From contig JAZARR010000270.1 in assembly GCA_037389465.1 (NCBI GenBank), forward strand, positions 146,501 through 210,500: a DNA stretch of 64,000 nt, read 5' to 3'. Source of the stretch: Baylisascaris procyonis. Taxonomy: Eukaryota > Nematoda > Chromadorea > Rhabditida > Ascarididae. The notes beneath the pieces are model-generated. The model had not been told where the DNA came from and searched no databases. It was given only the letters and a program-made list of their open reading frames with translations. Positions 34,861-49,225 of the stretch are shown in pieces. The stretch's first letter is position 1. Every line of letters starts with the position of its first letter. The translations under genes and the position numbers were made by a program.

Positions 34861-36769
34861 AAATAATTTTATATATAAAAAAGTCCACAAAAACATTTTA
34901 AACATAAAAAGGTCCACAAAAAAGAATCTTAAATATAAAAAAGTCGACAAAAACAATTTTAAATAAAAAAAGTCGAGAAAGCCAATTCTAAATATAGAAA
35001 AGTCGACAAAAACAATTTTAAATATAAAACAGTCCACAAAAACAATTTTAAATATAAAAAACTCCACAAAAACAATTGCAAATATGAAAAAGTCCACAAA
35101 AACAATTTTAAATATAAAGAAGTTGACAAAAAGAATTTTATATATAAAAAAGTCCACAAAAGCAGTTTTAAACATAAAAAGTTAACAAAAACAATTTAAA
35201 ATGTAAAAAGGTCGACAAAAAGAATTTTAAATATAAAAAAGTCGACAAAAACAATTTTAAATAAAAAATAGTCGAGAAAGGCAATTCTAAATATAGGAAA
35301 GTCGACAAAACAATTTTAAATATAAAACAGTCCACAAAAAACAATTTTAAACATAAAAAACTCCACAAAAACAATTCTAAATATAAAAAAGTCGACAAAA
35401 ACAATTTTAAATATAAAAAAGCCGACAAAAAGAATCTTAAGCATAAAAAGTCCACAAAAACAGTTTTAAATATAAGAAAGTCCACGAAAACAATTTTGAA
35501 TATAAAAAAGTCCACAAAAACAATTTTAAATATAAAAATGTCGAGAAAAGCAATCCTAAATATGGAAAAGTCGACAAAAACAATTTTAAATAAAAAAAAG
35601 TCGAGAAAGGCAATTCTATGTATTCAAAAGTGCACAAAAACAACTGTAAATATGAAAAAGTCCACAAAAACAGTTTTAAATATAAGAAAGTCCACAAAAA
35701 CAGTTTTAAATAAAAAAAAGTCGAGAAAGGCATTTGTAAGTATAGAAAAGTCGACAAAAACAATTTTAAATATAAAAAAGTCCACAAAAACAATTTTAAA
35801 TATAAGAAACTCCACAAAAACAATTGTAAATATAAAAAAGTCGACAAAAAAAATTTTAAATACAAAAAAGTGAAACAAAAACAATTTTAAATATAAAAAG
35901 TTGACAAAAATAATTTTATATATAAAAAAGTCCACAAAAACATTTTAAACATAAAAAGGTCCACAAAAAAGATATAAAAAGTTGACAAAAATAATTTTAT
36001 ATATAAAAAAGTCCACAAAAACATTTTAAACATAAAAAGGTCCACAAAAAAGAATCTTAAATATAAAAAAGTCGACAAAAACAAGTTTAAATAAAAAAAG
36101 TCGAGAAAGCCAATTCTAAATATAGAAAAGTCGACAAAAACAATTTTAAATATAAAACAGTCCACAAAAACAATTTTAAATATAAAAAACTCCACAAAAA
36201 CAATTCGAAATATAAAAAAGTCGACAAAAAAAATTTTATATATAAAAAAGTCCACAAAAACAATTTTAAATATGAAAAAGTCCACAAAAACAGTCTAAAA
36301 TATAAGAAAGTCCACAAAAACAATTTTGAATATAAAAAAGTCCACAAAAACAGTTTTAAATATAAAAAACTCGAGAAAGGCAATTCTAAATATGGAAAAG
36401 TCGACAAAAACAATTGTAAATATGAAAAGTCCACAAAAACAATTTTAAATATAAGAAAGTCCACAAAAACAATTTTGAATATAAAAAAGTCCACAAAAAC
36501 AATTTTAAATATAAAAAAGTCGACAAAAAGAATTTTAAATATAAAAAAGTACACAAAAACAATTTTAAATATAAAGAAGTCGACAAAAACAATTCTAAAT
36601 ATAAAGAAGTCGACAAAAAAAATTTTAAATATAAAAAAGTCGACAAAAACAATTCCGAATATGAAAAAGTCCACAAAAACAATTTTAAATAAAAAAAGTC
36701 GAGAAAGGCGATTCTAAGTATGGCAAAGTCCACAAAAACAATTGTAAAGATGAAAAAGTCCACAAAATA

Positions 36770-39700
36770 ATTTTAAATATAAAAAGTTGACAAAAATAAT
36801 TATATATATAAAAAAGTCCACATAAACATTTTAAACATAAAAAGGTCCACAAAAAAGAATCTTAAATATAAAAAAGTCGACAAAAACAATTTTAAATAAA
36901 AAAAGTCGAGAAAGCCAATTCTAAATATAGAAAAGTCGACAAAAACAATTTTAAATATAAAACAGTCCACAAAAACAATTTTAAATATAAAAAACTCCAC
37001 AAAAACAATTCGAAATATAAAAAAGTCGACAAAAAAAATTTTATATATAAAAAAGTCCACAAAAACAATTTTAAATATGAAAAAGTCCACAAAAACGGTC
37101 TGAAATATAAGAAAGTCCACAAAAACAATTTTGAATATAAAAAAGTCCACAAAAACAATTTTAAATATAAAAAAGTCGAGAAAAGCAATCCTAAATATAG
37201 AAAAGTCGACAAAAACAATTTTAAATATAAAAAAGTCCACAAAAACAATTTTAAATTAAAAAAGTCGAGAAAGGCAATTCTAAATATGGAAAAGTCGACA
37301 AAAACAATTGTAAATATGAAAAGTCCACAAAAACAATTTTAAATATAAGAAAGTCCACAAAAACAATTTTGAATATAAAAAAGTCCACAAAAACAATTTT
37401 AAATATAAAAAAGTCGACAAAAAGAATTTTAAATATAAAAAAGTACACAAAAACAATTTTAAATATAAAGAAGTCGACAAAAAAAAATTTTAAATATAAA
37501 AAAGTCGACAAAAACAATTCTGAATATAAAAAGGTCGACGAAAACAACTTTGAATATAAAAAAGTACACAAAGACAATTTAAGCATGAAAAAGTCCACAA
37601 AAACAGTTGTAAATATGAAAAAGTCAACAAAAACAACATCAAAAATAAAAAAGTCCACAAAAACAATTTAAAATATAAGAAAGTCGTGAAAAAGAATTTT
37701 AAGTATAAAAAAGTCGAAAAAACAATTTTAAATAACAAAAGTCGAGAAAGGCAATTGTAAATATAGAAAAGTCGACAAAAACAATTTTAAATATAAAACA
37801 GTCCACAAAAACAATTTTAAATATAAAAAAGTCGACAAAAAGAATTTTAAATATAAAAAAGTCCACAAAAACAATTTTAAATATAAAAAAGTCGACAAAA
37901 AGAATTTTAAATTAAAAAAGTACACAAATATAGAAAAGTCGACAAAAAAAATTTTATATATAAAAAAGTCCACAAAAACAATTTTAAATATGAAAAAGTG
38001 TACAAAAACAGTCTGAAATATAAGAAGGTCCACAAAAACAATTTTGAATATAAAAAAGTCCACAAAAACAATTTTAAATATAAAAAAGTCGAGAAAGGCA
38101 ATTCTAAATATGGAAAAGTCGACAAAAACAATTGTAAATATGAAAAGTCCACAAAAACAATTTTAAATATAAGAAAGTCCACAAAAACAATTTTGAATAT
38201 AAAAAAGTCCACAAAAACAATTTTAAATATAAAAAAGTCGACAAAAAGAATTTTAAATATAAAAAAGTACACAAAAACAATTTTAAATATAAAAAAGTCG
38301 ACAAAAAGAATTTTAAATATAAAAAAGTACACAAAAACAATTTTAAATATAAAGAAGTCGACAAAAACAATTCTAAATATAAAGAAGTCGACAAAAAAAA
38401 TTTTAAATATAAAAAAGTCGACAAAAACAATTCTGAATATAAAAAAGTCCACAAAAACAATTTTAAATAAAAAAAGTCGAGAAAGGCGATTCTAAGTATG
38501 GCAAAGTCCACAAAAACAATTGTAAAGATGAAAAAGTCCACAAAATAATTTTAAATATAAAAAGTTGACAAAAATAATTTTATATATAAAAAAGTCCACA
38601 AAAACATTTTAAACATAAAAAGGTCCACAAAAAAGAATGTTAAATATAAAAAAGTCGACAAAAACAATTTTAAATAAAAAAAGTCGAGAAAGCCAATTCT
38701 AAATATAGAAAAGTCGACAAAAACAATTTTAAATATAAAACAGTCCACAAAAACAATTTTAAATATAAAAAACTCCACAAAAACAATTCGAAATATAAAA
38801 AAGTCGACAAAAAAAATTTTATATATAAAAAAGTCCACAAAAACAATTTTAAATATGAAAAAGTCCACAAAAACAGTCTGAAATATAAGAAAGTCCACAA
38901 AAACAATTTTGAATATAAAAAAGTCCACAAAAACAATTTTAAATATAAAAAAGTCGACAAAAAGAATTTTAAATATAAAAAAGTACACAAAAACAATTTT
39001 AAATATAAAGAAGTCGACAAAAACAATTCTAAATATAAAGAAGTCGACAAAAAAAATTTTAAATATAAAAAAGTCGACAAAAACAATTCTGAATATAAAA
39101 AAGTCCACAAAAACAATTTTAAATAAAAAAAGTCGAGAAAGGCGATTCTAAGTATGGCAAAGTCCACAAAAACAATTGTAAAGATGAAAAAGTCCACAAA
39201 ATAATTTTAAATATAAAAAGTTGACAAAAATAATTTTATATATAAAAAAGTCCACAAAAACATTTTAAACATAAAAAGGTCCACAAAAAAGAATAGTAAA
39301 TATAAAAAAGTCGACAAAAACAATTTTAAATAAAAAAAGTCGAGAAAGCCAATTCTAAATATAGAAAAGTCGACAAAAACAATTTTAAATATAAAACAGT
39401 CCACAAAAACAATTTTAAATACAAAAAACTCCACAAAAACAATTCGAAATATAAAAAAGTCGACAAAAAAAATTTTATATATAAAAAAGTCCACAAAAAC
39501 AATTTTAAATATGAAAAAGTCCACAAAAACAGTCTGAAATATAAGAAAGTCCACAAAAACAATTTTGAATATAAAAAAGTCCACAAAAACAATTTTAAAT
39601 ATAAAAAAGTCGAGAAAAGCAATCCTAAATATAGAAAAGTCGACAAAAACAATTTTAAATATAAAAGAGTCCACAAAAACAATTTTAAATTAAAAAAGTC

Positions 39701-42660
39701 GAGAAAGGCAATTCTAAATATGGAAAAGTCGACAAAAACAATTGTAAATATGAAAAGTCCACAAAAACAATTTTAAATATAAGAAAGTCCACAAAAACAA
39801 TTTTGAATATAAAAAAGTCCACAAAAACAATTTTAAATATAAAAAAGTCGACAAAAAGAATTTTAAATATAAAAAAGTACACAAAAACAATTTTAAATAT
39901 AAAGAAGTCGACAAAAACAGTTCTAAATATAAAGAAGTCGACAAAAAAAATTTTAAATATAAAAAAGTCGACAAAAACAATTCTGAATATAAAAAGGTCG
40001 ACGAAAACAATTTTAAATAAAAAAAGTCGAGAAAGGCGATTCTAAGTATGGCAAAGTCCACAAAAACAATTGTAAAGATGAAAAAGTCCACAAAATAACT
40101 TTAAATATAAAAAGTTGACAAAAATAATTTTATATATAAAAAAGTCCACAAAAACATTTTAAACATAAAAAGGTCCACAAAAAAGAATAGTAAATATAAA
40201 AAAGTCGACAAAAACAATTTTAAATAAAAAAAGTCGAGAAAGCCAATTCTAAATATAGAAAAGTCGACAAAAACAATTTTAAATATAAAACAGTCCACAA
40301 AAACAATTTTAAATTAAAAAAGTCGAGAAAGGCAATTCTAAATATGGAAAAGTCGACAAAAACAATTGTAAATATGAAAAGTCCACAAAAACAATTTTAA
40401 ATATAAGAAAGTCCACAAAAACAATTTTGAATATAAAAAAGTCCACAAAAACAATTTTAAATATAAAAAAGTCGACAAAAAGAATTTTAAATATAAAAAA
40501 GTACACAAAAACAATTTTAAATATAAAGAAGTCGACAAAAACAGTTCTAAATATAAAGAAGTCGACAAAAAAAATTTTAAATATAAAAAAGTCGACAAAA
40601 ACAATTCTGAATATAAAAAGGTCGACGAAAACAACTTTGAATATAAAAAAGTACACAAAGACAATTTAAGCATGAAAAAGTCCACAAAAACAGTTGTAAA
40701 TATGAAAAAGTCAACAAAAACAACATCAAAAATAAAAAAGTCCACAAAAACAATTTAAAATATAAGAAAGTCGTGAAAAAGAATTTTAAGTATAAAAAAG
40801 TCGAAAAAACAATTTTAAATAACAAAAGTCGAGAAAGGCAATTCTAAATATAGAAAAGTCGACAAAAACAATTTTAAATATAAAACAGTCCACAAAAACA
40901 ATTTTAAATATAAAAAAGTCGACAAAAATAATTTTAAATAAAAAAAAGTCGAGAAAGGCAATTCTATATATGCAAAAGTGCACAAAAACAAATGTAAATA
41001 TGAAAAAGTCCACAAAAACAGTTTTAAATATAAGAAAGTCGAGAAAAGCAATCCTAAATATAGAAAAGTCGGCAAAAACAATTTTAAATATAAAAAAGTC
41101 CAGAAAAACAATTTTAAATTAAAAAAAGTCGAGAAAGGCAATTCTAAATATGGAAAAGTCGACAAAAACAATTGTAAATATGAAAAGTCCACAAAAACAA
41201 TTTTAAATATAAAAAAGTCCACAAAAACAATTTTAAATATAAAAAAGTCGACAAAAAGAATGTTAAATATAAAAAAGTACACAAAAACAATTTCAAATAT
41301 AAAAAAGTCGACAAAAACAATTGTAAATATAAAAAAGTCCACAAAAACAATTTTGAACATAAAAAGTCCACAAAAACAATTTTGAAGATAAAAAAGTCCA
41401 CAAAAACAATTTTAAATATAAAAAAGTCGACAAAAAGAATTTTAAATATAAAAAAGTACACAAAAACAATTTTAAATATAAAGAAGTCGACAAAAACAAT
41501 TCTAAATATAAAGAAGTCGACAAAAAAAATTTTAAATATAAAAAAGTCGACAAAAACAATTCTGAATATAAAAAAGTCCACAAAAACAATTTTAAATAAA
41601 AAAAGTCGAGAAAGGCGATTCTAAGTATGGCAAAGTCCACAAAAACAATTGTAAAGATGAAAAAGTCCACAAAATAATTTTAAATATAAAAAGTTGACAA
41701 AAATAATTTTATATATAAAAAAGTCCACAAAAACATTTTAAACATAAAAAGGTCCACAAAAAAGAATAGTAAATATAAAAAAGTCGACAAAAACAATTTT
41801 AAATAAAAAAAGTCGAGAAAGCCAATTCTAAATATAGAAAAGTCGACAAAAACAATTTTAAATATAAAACAGTCCACAAAAACAATTTTAAATACAAAAA
41901 ACTCCACAAAAACAATTCGAAATATAAAAAAGTCGACAAAAAAATTTTATATATAAAAAAGTCCACAAAAACAATTTTAAATATGAAAAAGTCCACAAAA
42001 ACAGTCTGAAATATAAGAAAGTCCACAAAAACAATTTTGAATATAAAAAAGTCCACAAAAACAATTTTAAATATAAAAAAGTCGAGAAAAGCAATCCTAA
42101 ATATAGAAAAGTCGACAAAAACAATTTTAAATATAAAAAGTCCACAAAAACAATTTTAAATTAAAAAAGTCGAGAAAGGCAATTCTAAATATGGAAAAGT
42201 CGACAAAAACAATTGTAAATATGAAAAGTCCACAAAAACAATTTTAAATATAAGAAAGTCCACAAAAACAATTTTGAATATAAAAAAGTCCACAAAAACA
42301 ATTTTAAATATAAAAAAGTCGACAAAAACAATTTTAAATATAAAAAAGTACACAAAAACAATTTTAAATATAAAGAAGTCGACAAAAACAGTTCTAAATA
42401 TAAAGAAGTCGACAAAAAAAATTTTAAATATAAAAAAGTCGACAAAAACAATTCTGAATATAAAAAGGTCGACAAAAACAATTTTAAATAAAAAAAAGTC
42501 GAGAAAGGCGATTCTAAGTATGGCAAAGTCCACAAAAACAATTGTAAAGATGAAAAAGTCCACAAAATAACTTTAAATATAAAAAGTTGACAAAAACAAT
42601 TTTATATATAAAAAAGTCCACAAAAACATTTTAAACATAAAAAGGTCCACAAAAAGAATA
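36770..42660 (+). repeat. Recurrent block beginning near 36.77, 38.55, 39.21, 40.10, 41.68 and 42.57 kb
   Basis: Each copy starts with a GTTGAC unit, then AAACATTTTAAACAT, a GGTCCACAAAAAAGAAT unit, and GTCGAGAAAGCCAATTC. Intervals are about 1.78, 0.66, 0.89, 1.58 and 0.89 kb, so the copies differ in the length retained between the starts. Confidence 0.8.
40100..41340 (+). repeat. Higher-order block, second copy at 42571-43811 (offset 2471)
   Basis: Copies share AAAGTCGTGAAAAAGAATTT, a GTCGAAAAAACAATTTT unit, and CTATATATGCAAAAGTGCAC in matching order. Confidence 0.8.
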
Positions 42661-45049
42661 GTAAATATAAAAAAGTCGACAAAAACAATTTTAAATAAAA
42701 AAAGTCGAGAAAGCCAATTCTAAATATAGAAAAGTCGACAAAAACAATTTTAAATATAAAACAGTCCACAAAAACAATTTTAAATTAAAAAAGTCGAGAA
42801 AGGCAATTCTAAATATGGAAAAGTCGACAAAAACAATTGTAAATATGAAAAGTCCACAAAAACAATTTTAAATATAAGAAAGTCCACAAAAACAATTTTG
42901 AATATAAAAAAGTCCACAAAAACAATTTTAAATATAAAAAAGTCGACAAAAAGAATTTTAAATATAAAAAAGTACACAAAAACAATTTTAAATATAAAGA
43001 AGTCGACAAAAACAGTTCTAAATATAAAGAAGTCGACAAAAAAAATTTTAAATATAAAAAAGTCGACAAAAACAATTCTGAATATAAAAAGGTCGACGAA
43101 AACAACTTTGAATATAAAAAAGTACACAAAGACAATTTAAGCATGAAAAAGTCCACAAAAACAGTTGTAAATATGAAAAAGTCAACAAAAACAACATCAA
43201 AAATAAAAAAGTCCACAAAAACAATTTAAAATATAAGAAAGTCGTGAAAAAGAATTTTAAGTATAAAAAAGTCGAAAAAACAATTTTAAATAACAAAAGT
43301 CGAGAAAGGCAATTCTAAATATAGAAAAGTCGACAAAAACAATTTTAAATATAAAACAGTCCACAAAAACAATTTTAAATATAAAAAAGTCGACAAAAAT
43401 AATTTTAAATAAAAAAAAGTCGAGAAAGGCAATTCTATATATGCAAAAGTGCACAAAAACAAATGTAAATATGAAAAAGTCCACAAAAACAGTTTTAAAT
43501 ATAAGAAAGTCGAGAAAAGCAATCCTAAATATAGAAAAGTCGGCAAAAACAATTTTAAATATAAAAAAGTCCAGAAAAACAATTTTAAATTAAAAAAGTC
43601 GAGAAAGGCAATTCTAAATATGGAAAAGTCGACAAAAACAATTGTAAATATGAAAAGTCCACAAAAACAATTTTAAATATAAAAAAGTCCACAAAAACAA
43701 TTTTAAATATAAAAAAGTCGACAAAAAGAATTTTAAATATAAAAAAGTACACAAAAACAATTTCAAATATAAAAAAGTCGACAAAAACAATTGTAAATAT
43801 AAAAAAGTCCACAAAAACAATTTTGAACATAAAAAGTCCACAAAAACAACGTTACATGCAAAAAGTCCACAAAAGCAATCTTAAACATAAAAAAGTCCAT
43901 AAAAACGATTTTAAACATAAAAAAGTCGAGAAAAGCAATCCTCGATATAGAAAAGTAAACAAAAACAATTTTAAATATAAAAAGTCGACAAAAACAATTT
44001 CAAATATAAAAAAGTCTACAGAAACAATTTGAAATATAGAAGAGTCCACAAAAACAATTTTAAACACAAAAAAGTCCACAAAAACAATTTTAAATATAAA
44101 AAGTTGACAAAAACAATTATAAATATGAAAAAGTCCACAAAAACAGTTTTAAATATAAGAAAGTCCACAAAAACAATTTTGAATATAAAAAAGTCCACAA
44201 AAACAATTTTAAATATAAAAAAGTCGACAAAAACAATTTTAAATATAAAAAAATACACAAAAACAATTTTAAAATTAAGAAAGTCGACAAAAACAATTTT
44301 GAGTACAAAAAATTCCAGAAAAACAATTTTAAATATCGAAGGTCCACAAAAACGATTTTAAACATAAAAAAGTCGAGATAAGCAATCCTAAATATAGAAA
44401 AGTCCACAAAAACAATTTTAAATATAAAAACGTTCACAAAAACAATTTTAAACATAAAAAACTCAACAAAAACAATTTGAAATATAAAAAGGTCCACAAT
44501 ACAATTTTAAATATAAAAAAGTCCACAAAAACAATTTTAAATATAGAAAAGTCCACAAAAACAATTTTAAATAAAAAAAGTCGACAAAAACAATTGTAAA
44601 CGTAAAAAAGTCCACAAAAAGAACTTTGAACATAGAAGGTCCACAAAAACAACTTTACATACAAAAAGTCCACAAAAGCAATCTTAAACATAAAAGAGTA
44701 CACAAAAACAATTTTAAATATAAAAATTCGACAAAAACAATTTTAAATAAAAAAAAGTCGAGAAAGGCAATTCTATGTATGCAAAAGTTGGCAAAAAAAT
44801 TTGCAAATATGAAAAAGTCCACAAAAACAGTTTTAAAATATAAGAAAGTCCACAAAAACAATTTTGAATATAAAAAAGTCCACAAAAACAATTTTAAATA
44901 TTAAAAAAATACACAAAAACAATTTTAAAATTAAGAAAGTCGACGAAAACAATTTTGAATACAAAAAATTCCACAAAAACAGTTTTAAACATAAAAAGGT
45001 CCACAAAAAAGAATTTTAAATATAAAAAAGTCGACAAAAGCAATTTTAA

Positions 45050-46100
45050 ATATAAAAAGTCGACAAAAACAATTTTAAATATAAAAAAGTCCACGAAAAC
45101 AATTTTAAACATAAAAAAATCAACAAAAACAATTTGAAATATAAAACAGTCCATAAAAACGATTTTAAATACAAAAAAGTCGAGAAAAGCAATCCTAGAT
45201 ATAGAAAAGTAAACAAAAACAATTTTAAATATAAAAAGTCGACAAAAACAATTCCAAACATAAAAAAGTCTACAGAAACAATTTGAAATATAGAAGAGTC
45301 CACAAAAACAATTTTAAACACAAAAAAGTCCACAAAAACAATTTTAAATATAAAAAGTTGACAAAAACAATTGTAAATATGAAAAAGTCCACAAAAACAG
45401 TTTTAAATATAAGAAAGTCCACAAAAACAATTTTGAATATAAAAAAGTCCACAAAAACAGTTTTAAATATAAGAAAGTCCACAAAAACAATTGTAAATAT
45501 GAAAAAGTCCACAAAAACAGTTTTAAATATAAGAAAGTCCACAAAAACAATTTTGAATATAAAAAAGTCCACAAAAACAATTTTAAATATAAAGAAGTCG
45601 AGAAAAGCAATCCTAAACATAGAAAAGTCCACAAAAACAATTTTAAATATAAAAAAGTCGACAAAAAAATTGTAAACGTAAAAAAGTCCACAAAAACAAC
45701 TTTGAACATAAAAAGTCCACAAAAACAACTTTACATACAAAAAGTCCACAAAAGCAATCTTAAACATAAAAAAGTCCACAAAAACAATTTTAAATATAAA
45801 AATTCGACAAAAACAATTTTAAATAAAAAAAAGTCGAGAAAGGCAATTCTATATATGCAAAAGTTGGCAAAAACAATTGCAAATACGAAAAGGTCCACAA
45901 AAACAGTTTTAAATATAAGAAAGTCCACAAAAACAATTTTGAATATAAAAAAGTCCACAAAAACAATTTTGAATATAAAAAAGTCGACAAAAACAATTTT
46001 AAATATAAAAAAATACACAAAAACAATTTTAAAATTAAGAAAGTCGACAAAAACAATTTTGAGTACAAAAAATTCCAGAAAAACAATTTTAAATATCGAA
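45050..46100 (+). repeat. Higher-order block, second copy at 49001-50051 (offset 3951)
   Basis: Copies share CAAAAGTTGGCAAAAACAAT, TAAAATTAAGAAAGTCG and the AAAATTCCAG unit in the same order. Confidence 0.8.
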
Positions 46101-48839
46101 GGTCCACAAAAACGATTTTAAACATAAAAAAGTCGAGATAAGCAATCCTAAATATAGAAAAGTCCACAAAAACAATTTTAAATATAAAAACGTTCACAAA
46201 AACAATTTTAAATATAAAAAAGTCCACAAAAACAATTTTAAATATAGAAAAGTCCACAAAAACAATTTTGAATACAAAAAACTCCACAAAAACAATTCTA
46301 AACGTAAAAAAGTCGACAAAAATAATTTTATATATAAAAGAGTCCACAAAAACAATTTTAAACATAAAAAGTTAACAAAAACAATTTAAAATGTAAAAAG
46401 GTCGACAAAAAGAATTTTAAATATAAAAAAGTCGACAAAAACAATTTTAAATAAAAAATAGTCGAGAAAGGCAATTCTAAATATAGGAAAGTCGACAAAA
46501 CAATTTTAAATATAAAACAGTCCACAAAAACAATTTTAAACATAAAAAACTCCACAAAAACAATTTTAAATATAAAAAAGTCGACAAAAACAATTTTAAA
46601 TATAAAAAAGCCGACAAAAAGAATCTTAAGCATAAAAAGTCCACAAAAACAGTTTTAAATATAAAAAAGTCCACAAAAACAATTTTAAATATAAAAAAGT
46701 CCACAAAAACAATTTTAAATATAAAAATGTCGACAAAAGCAATCCTAAATATGGAAAAGTCGACAAAAACAATTTTAAATAAAAAAAAGTCGAGAAAGGC
46801 AATTCTATGTATTCAAAAGTGCACAAAAACAATTGTAAATATGAAAAAGTCCACAAAAACAATTTTAAATATAAGAAAGTCCACAAAAACAATTTTAAAT
46901 AAAAAAAAGTCGAGAAAGGCATTTGTAAATATAGAAAAGTCGACAAAAACAATTTTAAATATAAAAAAGTCCACAAAAACAATTTTAAATATAAGAAAGT
47001 CCACAAAAACAATTGTAAATATAAAAAAGTCGACAAAAAAAATTTTAAATACAAAAAAGTCCACAAAAACAATTTTAAATATAAAAAGTTGACAAAAACA
47101 ATTTTAAATATAAAAAAGTCCACAAAAACATTTTAAACATAAAAAGGTCCACAAAAAAGATATAAAAAGTTGACAAAAATAATTTTATATATAAAAAAGT
47201 CCACAAAAACATTTTAAACATAAAAAGGTCCACAAAAAAATCTTAAATATAAAAAAGTCGACAAAAACAATTTTAAATAAAAAAAGTCGAGAAAGCCAAT
47301 TCTAAATATAGAAAAGTCGACAAAAACAATTTTAAATATAAAATAGTCCACAAAAACAATTTTAAATATAAAAAAGTCCACAAAAACAATTGCAAATATG
47401 AAAAAGTCCACAAAAACAATTTTAAATATAAAGAAGTCGACAAAAACAATTTTAAATATAAAAAAGTCCACAAAAACAATTTTAAACATAAAAAGGTCCA
47501 CAAAAAGAATTTTAAATATAAAAAAGTCGACAAAAAAAATTTTAAATACAAAAAGTCCACAAAAACAATTTTAAATATAAAAAGGTCCACAAAACAATTT
47601 TAAATATAAAAAAGTCCACAAAAACAATTTTAAATATAGAAAAGTCCACAAAAACAATTTTGAATACAAAAAACTCCACAAAAACAATTCTAAACGTAAA
47701 AAAGTCGACAAAAACAATTTTAAATATAAAAAAGTCCACAAAAACAATTTTAAACATAAAAAGTTAACAAAAACAATTTAAAATGTAAAAAGGTCGACAA
47801 AAACAATTTTAAATATAAAAAAGTCGACAAAAACAATTTTAAATAAAAAAAGTCGAGAAAGGCAATTCTAAATATAGGAAAGTCGACAAAACAATTTTAA
47901 ATATAAAACAGTCCACAAAAACAATTTTAAACATAAAAAAGTCCACAAAAACAATTCTAAATATAAAAAAGTCGACAAAAACAATTTTAAATATAAAAAA
48001 GCCGACAAAAACAATCTTAAGCATAAAAAGTCCACAAAAACAATTTTAAATATAAGAAAGTCCACAAAAACAATTTTGAATATAAAAAAGTCCACAAAAA
48101 CAATTTTAAATATAAAAATGTCGAGAAAAGCAATCCTAAATATGGAAAAGTCGACAAAAACAATTTTAAATAAAAAAAAGTCGAGAAAGGCAACTCTATG
48201 TATTCAAAAGTCCACAAAAACAATTGTAAATATGAAAAAGTCCACAAAAACAATTTTAAATATAAGAAAGTCCACAAAAACAATTTTAAATAAAAAAAAG
48301 TCGAGAAAGGCATTTGTAAATATAGAAAAGTCGACAAAAACAATTTTAAATATAAAAAAGTCCACAAAAACAATTTTAAATATAAGAAACTCCACAAAAA
48401 CAATTGTAAATATAAAAAAGTCGACAAAAAAAATTTTAAATACAAAAAAGTCCACAAAAACAATTTTAAATATAAAAAGTTGACAAAAACAATTTTAAAT
48501 ATAAAAAAGTCCACAAAAACATTTTAAACATAAAAAGTCCACAAAAAAGATATAAAAAGTTGACAAAAATAATTTTATATATAAAAAAGTCCACAAAAAC
48601 ATTTTAAACATAAAAAGGTCCACAAAAAAAATCTTAAATATAAAAAAGTCGACAAAAACAATTTTAAATAAAAAAAGTCGAGAAAGCCAATTCTAAATAT
48701 AGAAAAGTCGACAAAAACAATTTTAAATATAAAACAGTCCACAAAAACAATTTTAAACATAAAAAGGTCCACAAAAAAGAATTTTAAATATAAAAAAGTC
48801 GACAAAAAAAACTTTAAATACAAAAAAGTCCACAAAAAC

Positions 48840-49225
48840 AATTTTAAATATTAAAAAAATACACAAAAACAATTTTAAAATTAAGAAAGTCGACGAAAAC
48901 AATTTTGAATACAAAAAATTCCACAAAAACAGTTTTAAACATAAAAAGGTCCACAAAAAAGAATTTTAAATATAAAAAAGTCGACAAGAGCAATTTTAAA
49001 TATAAAAAAGTCGACAAAAACAATTTTAAATATAAAAAAGTCCACGAAAACAATTTTAAACATAAAAAAATCAACAAAAACAATTTGAAATATAAAACAG
49101 TCCATAAAAACGATTTTAAATACAAAAAAGTCGAGAAAAGCAATCCTAGATATAGAAAAGTAAACAAAAACAATTTTAAATATAAAAAGTCGACAAAAAC
49201 AATTTCAAATATAAAAAAGTCTACA
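48840..49225 (+). repeat. Higher-order block, second copy at about 50601-50985 (offset 1761)
   Basis: The copies match unit by unit until about 50985. Beyond that the second copy keeps the same register and many of the same unit types but loses most substitution variants of the first. Confidence 0.82.
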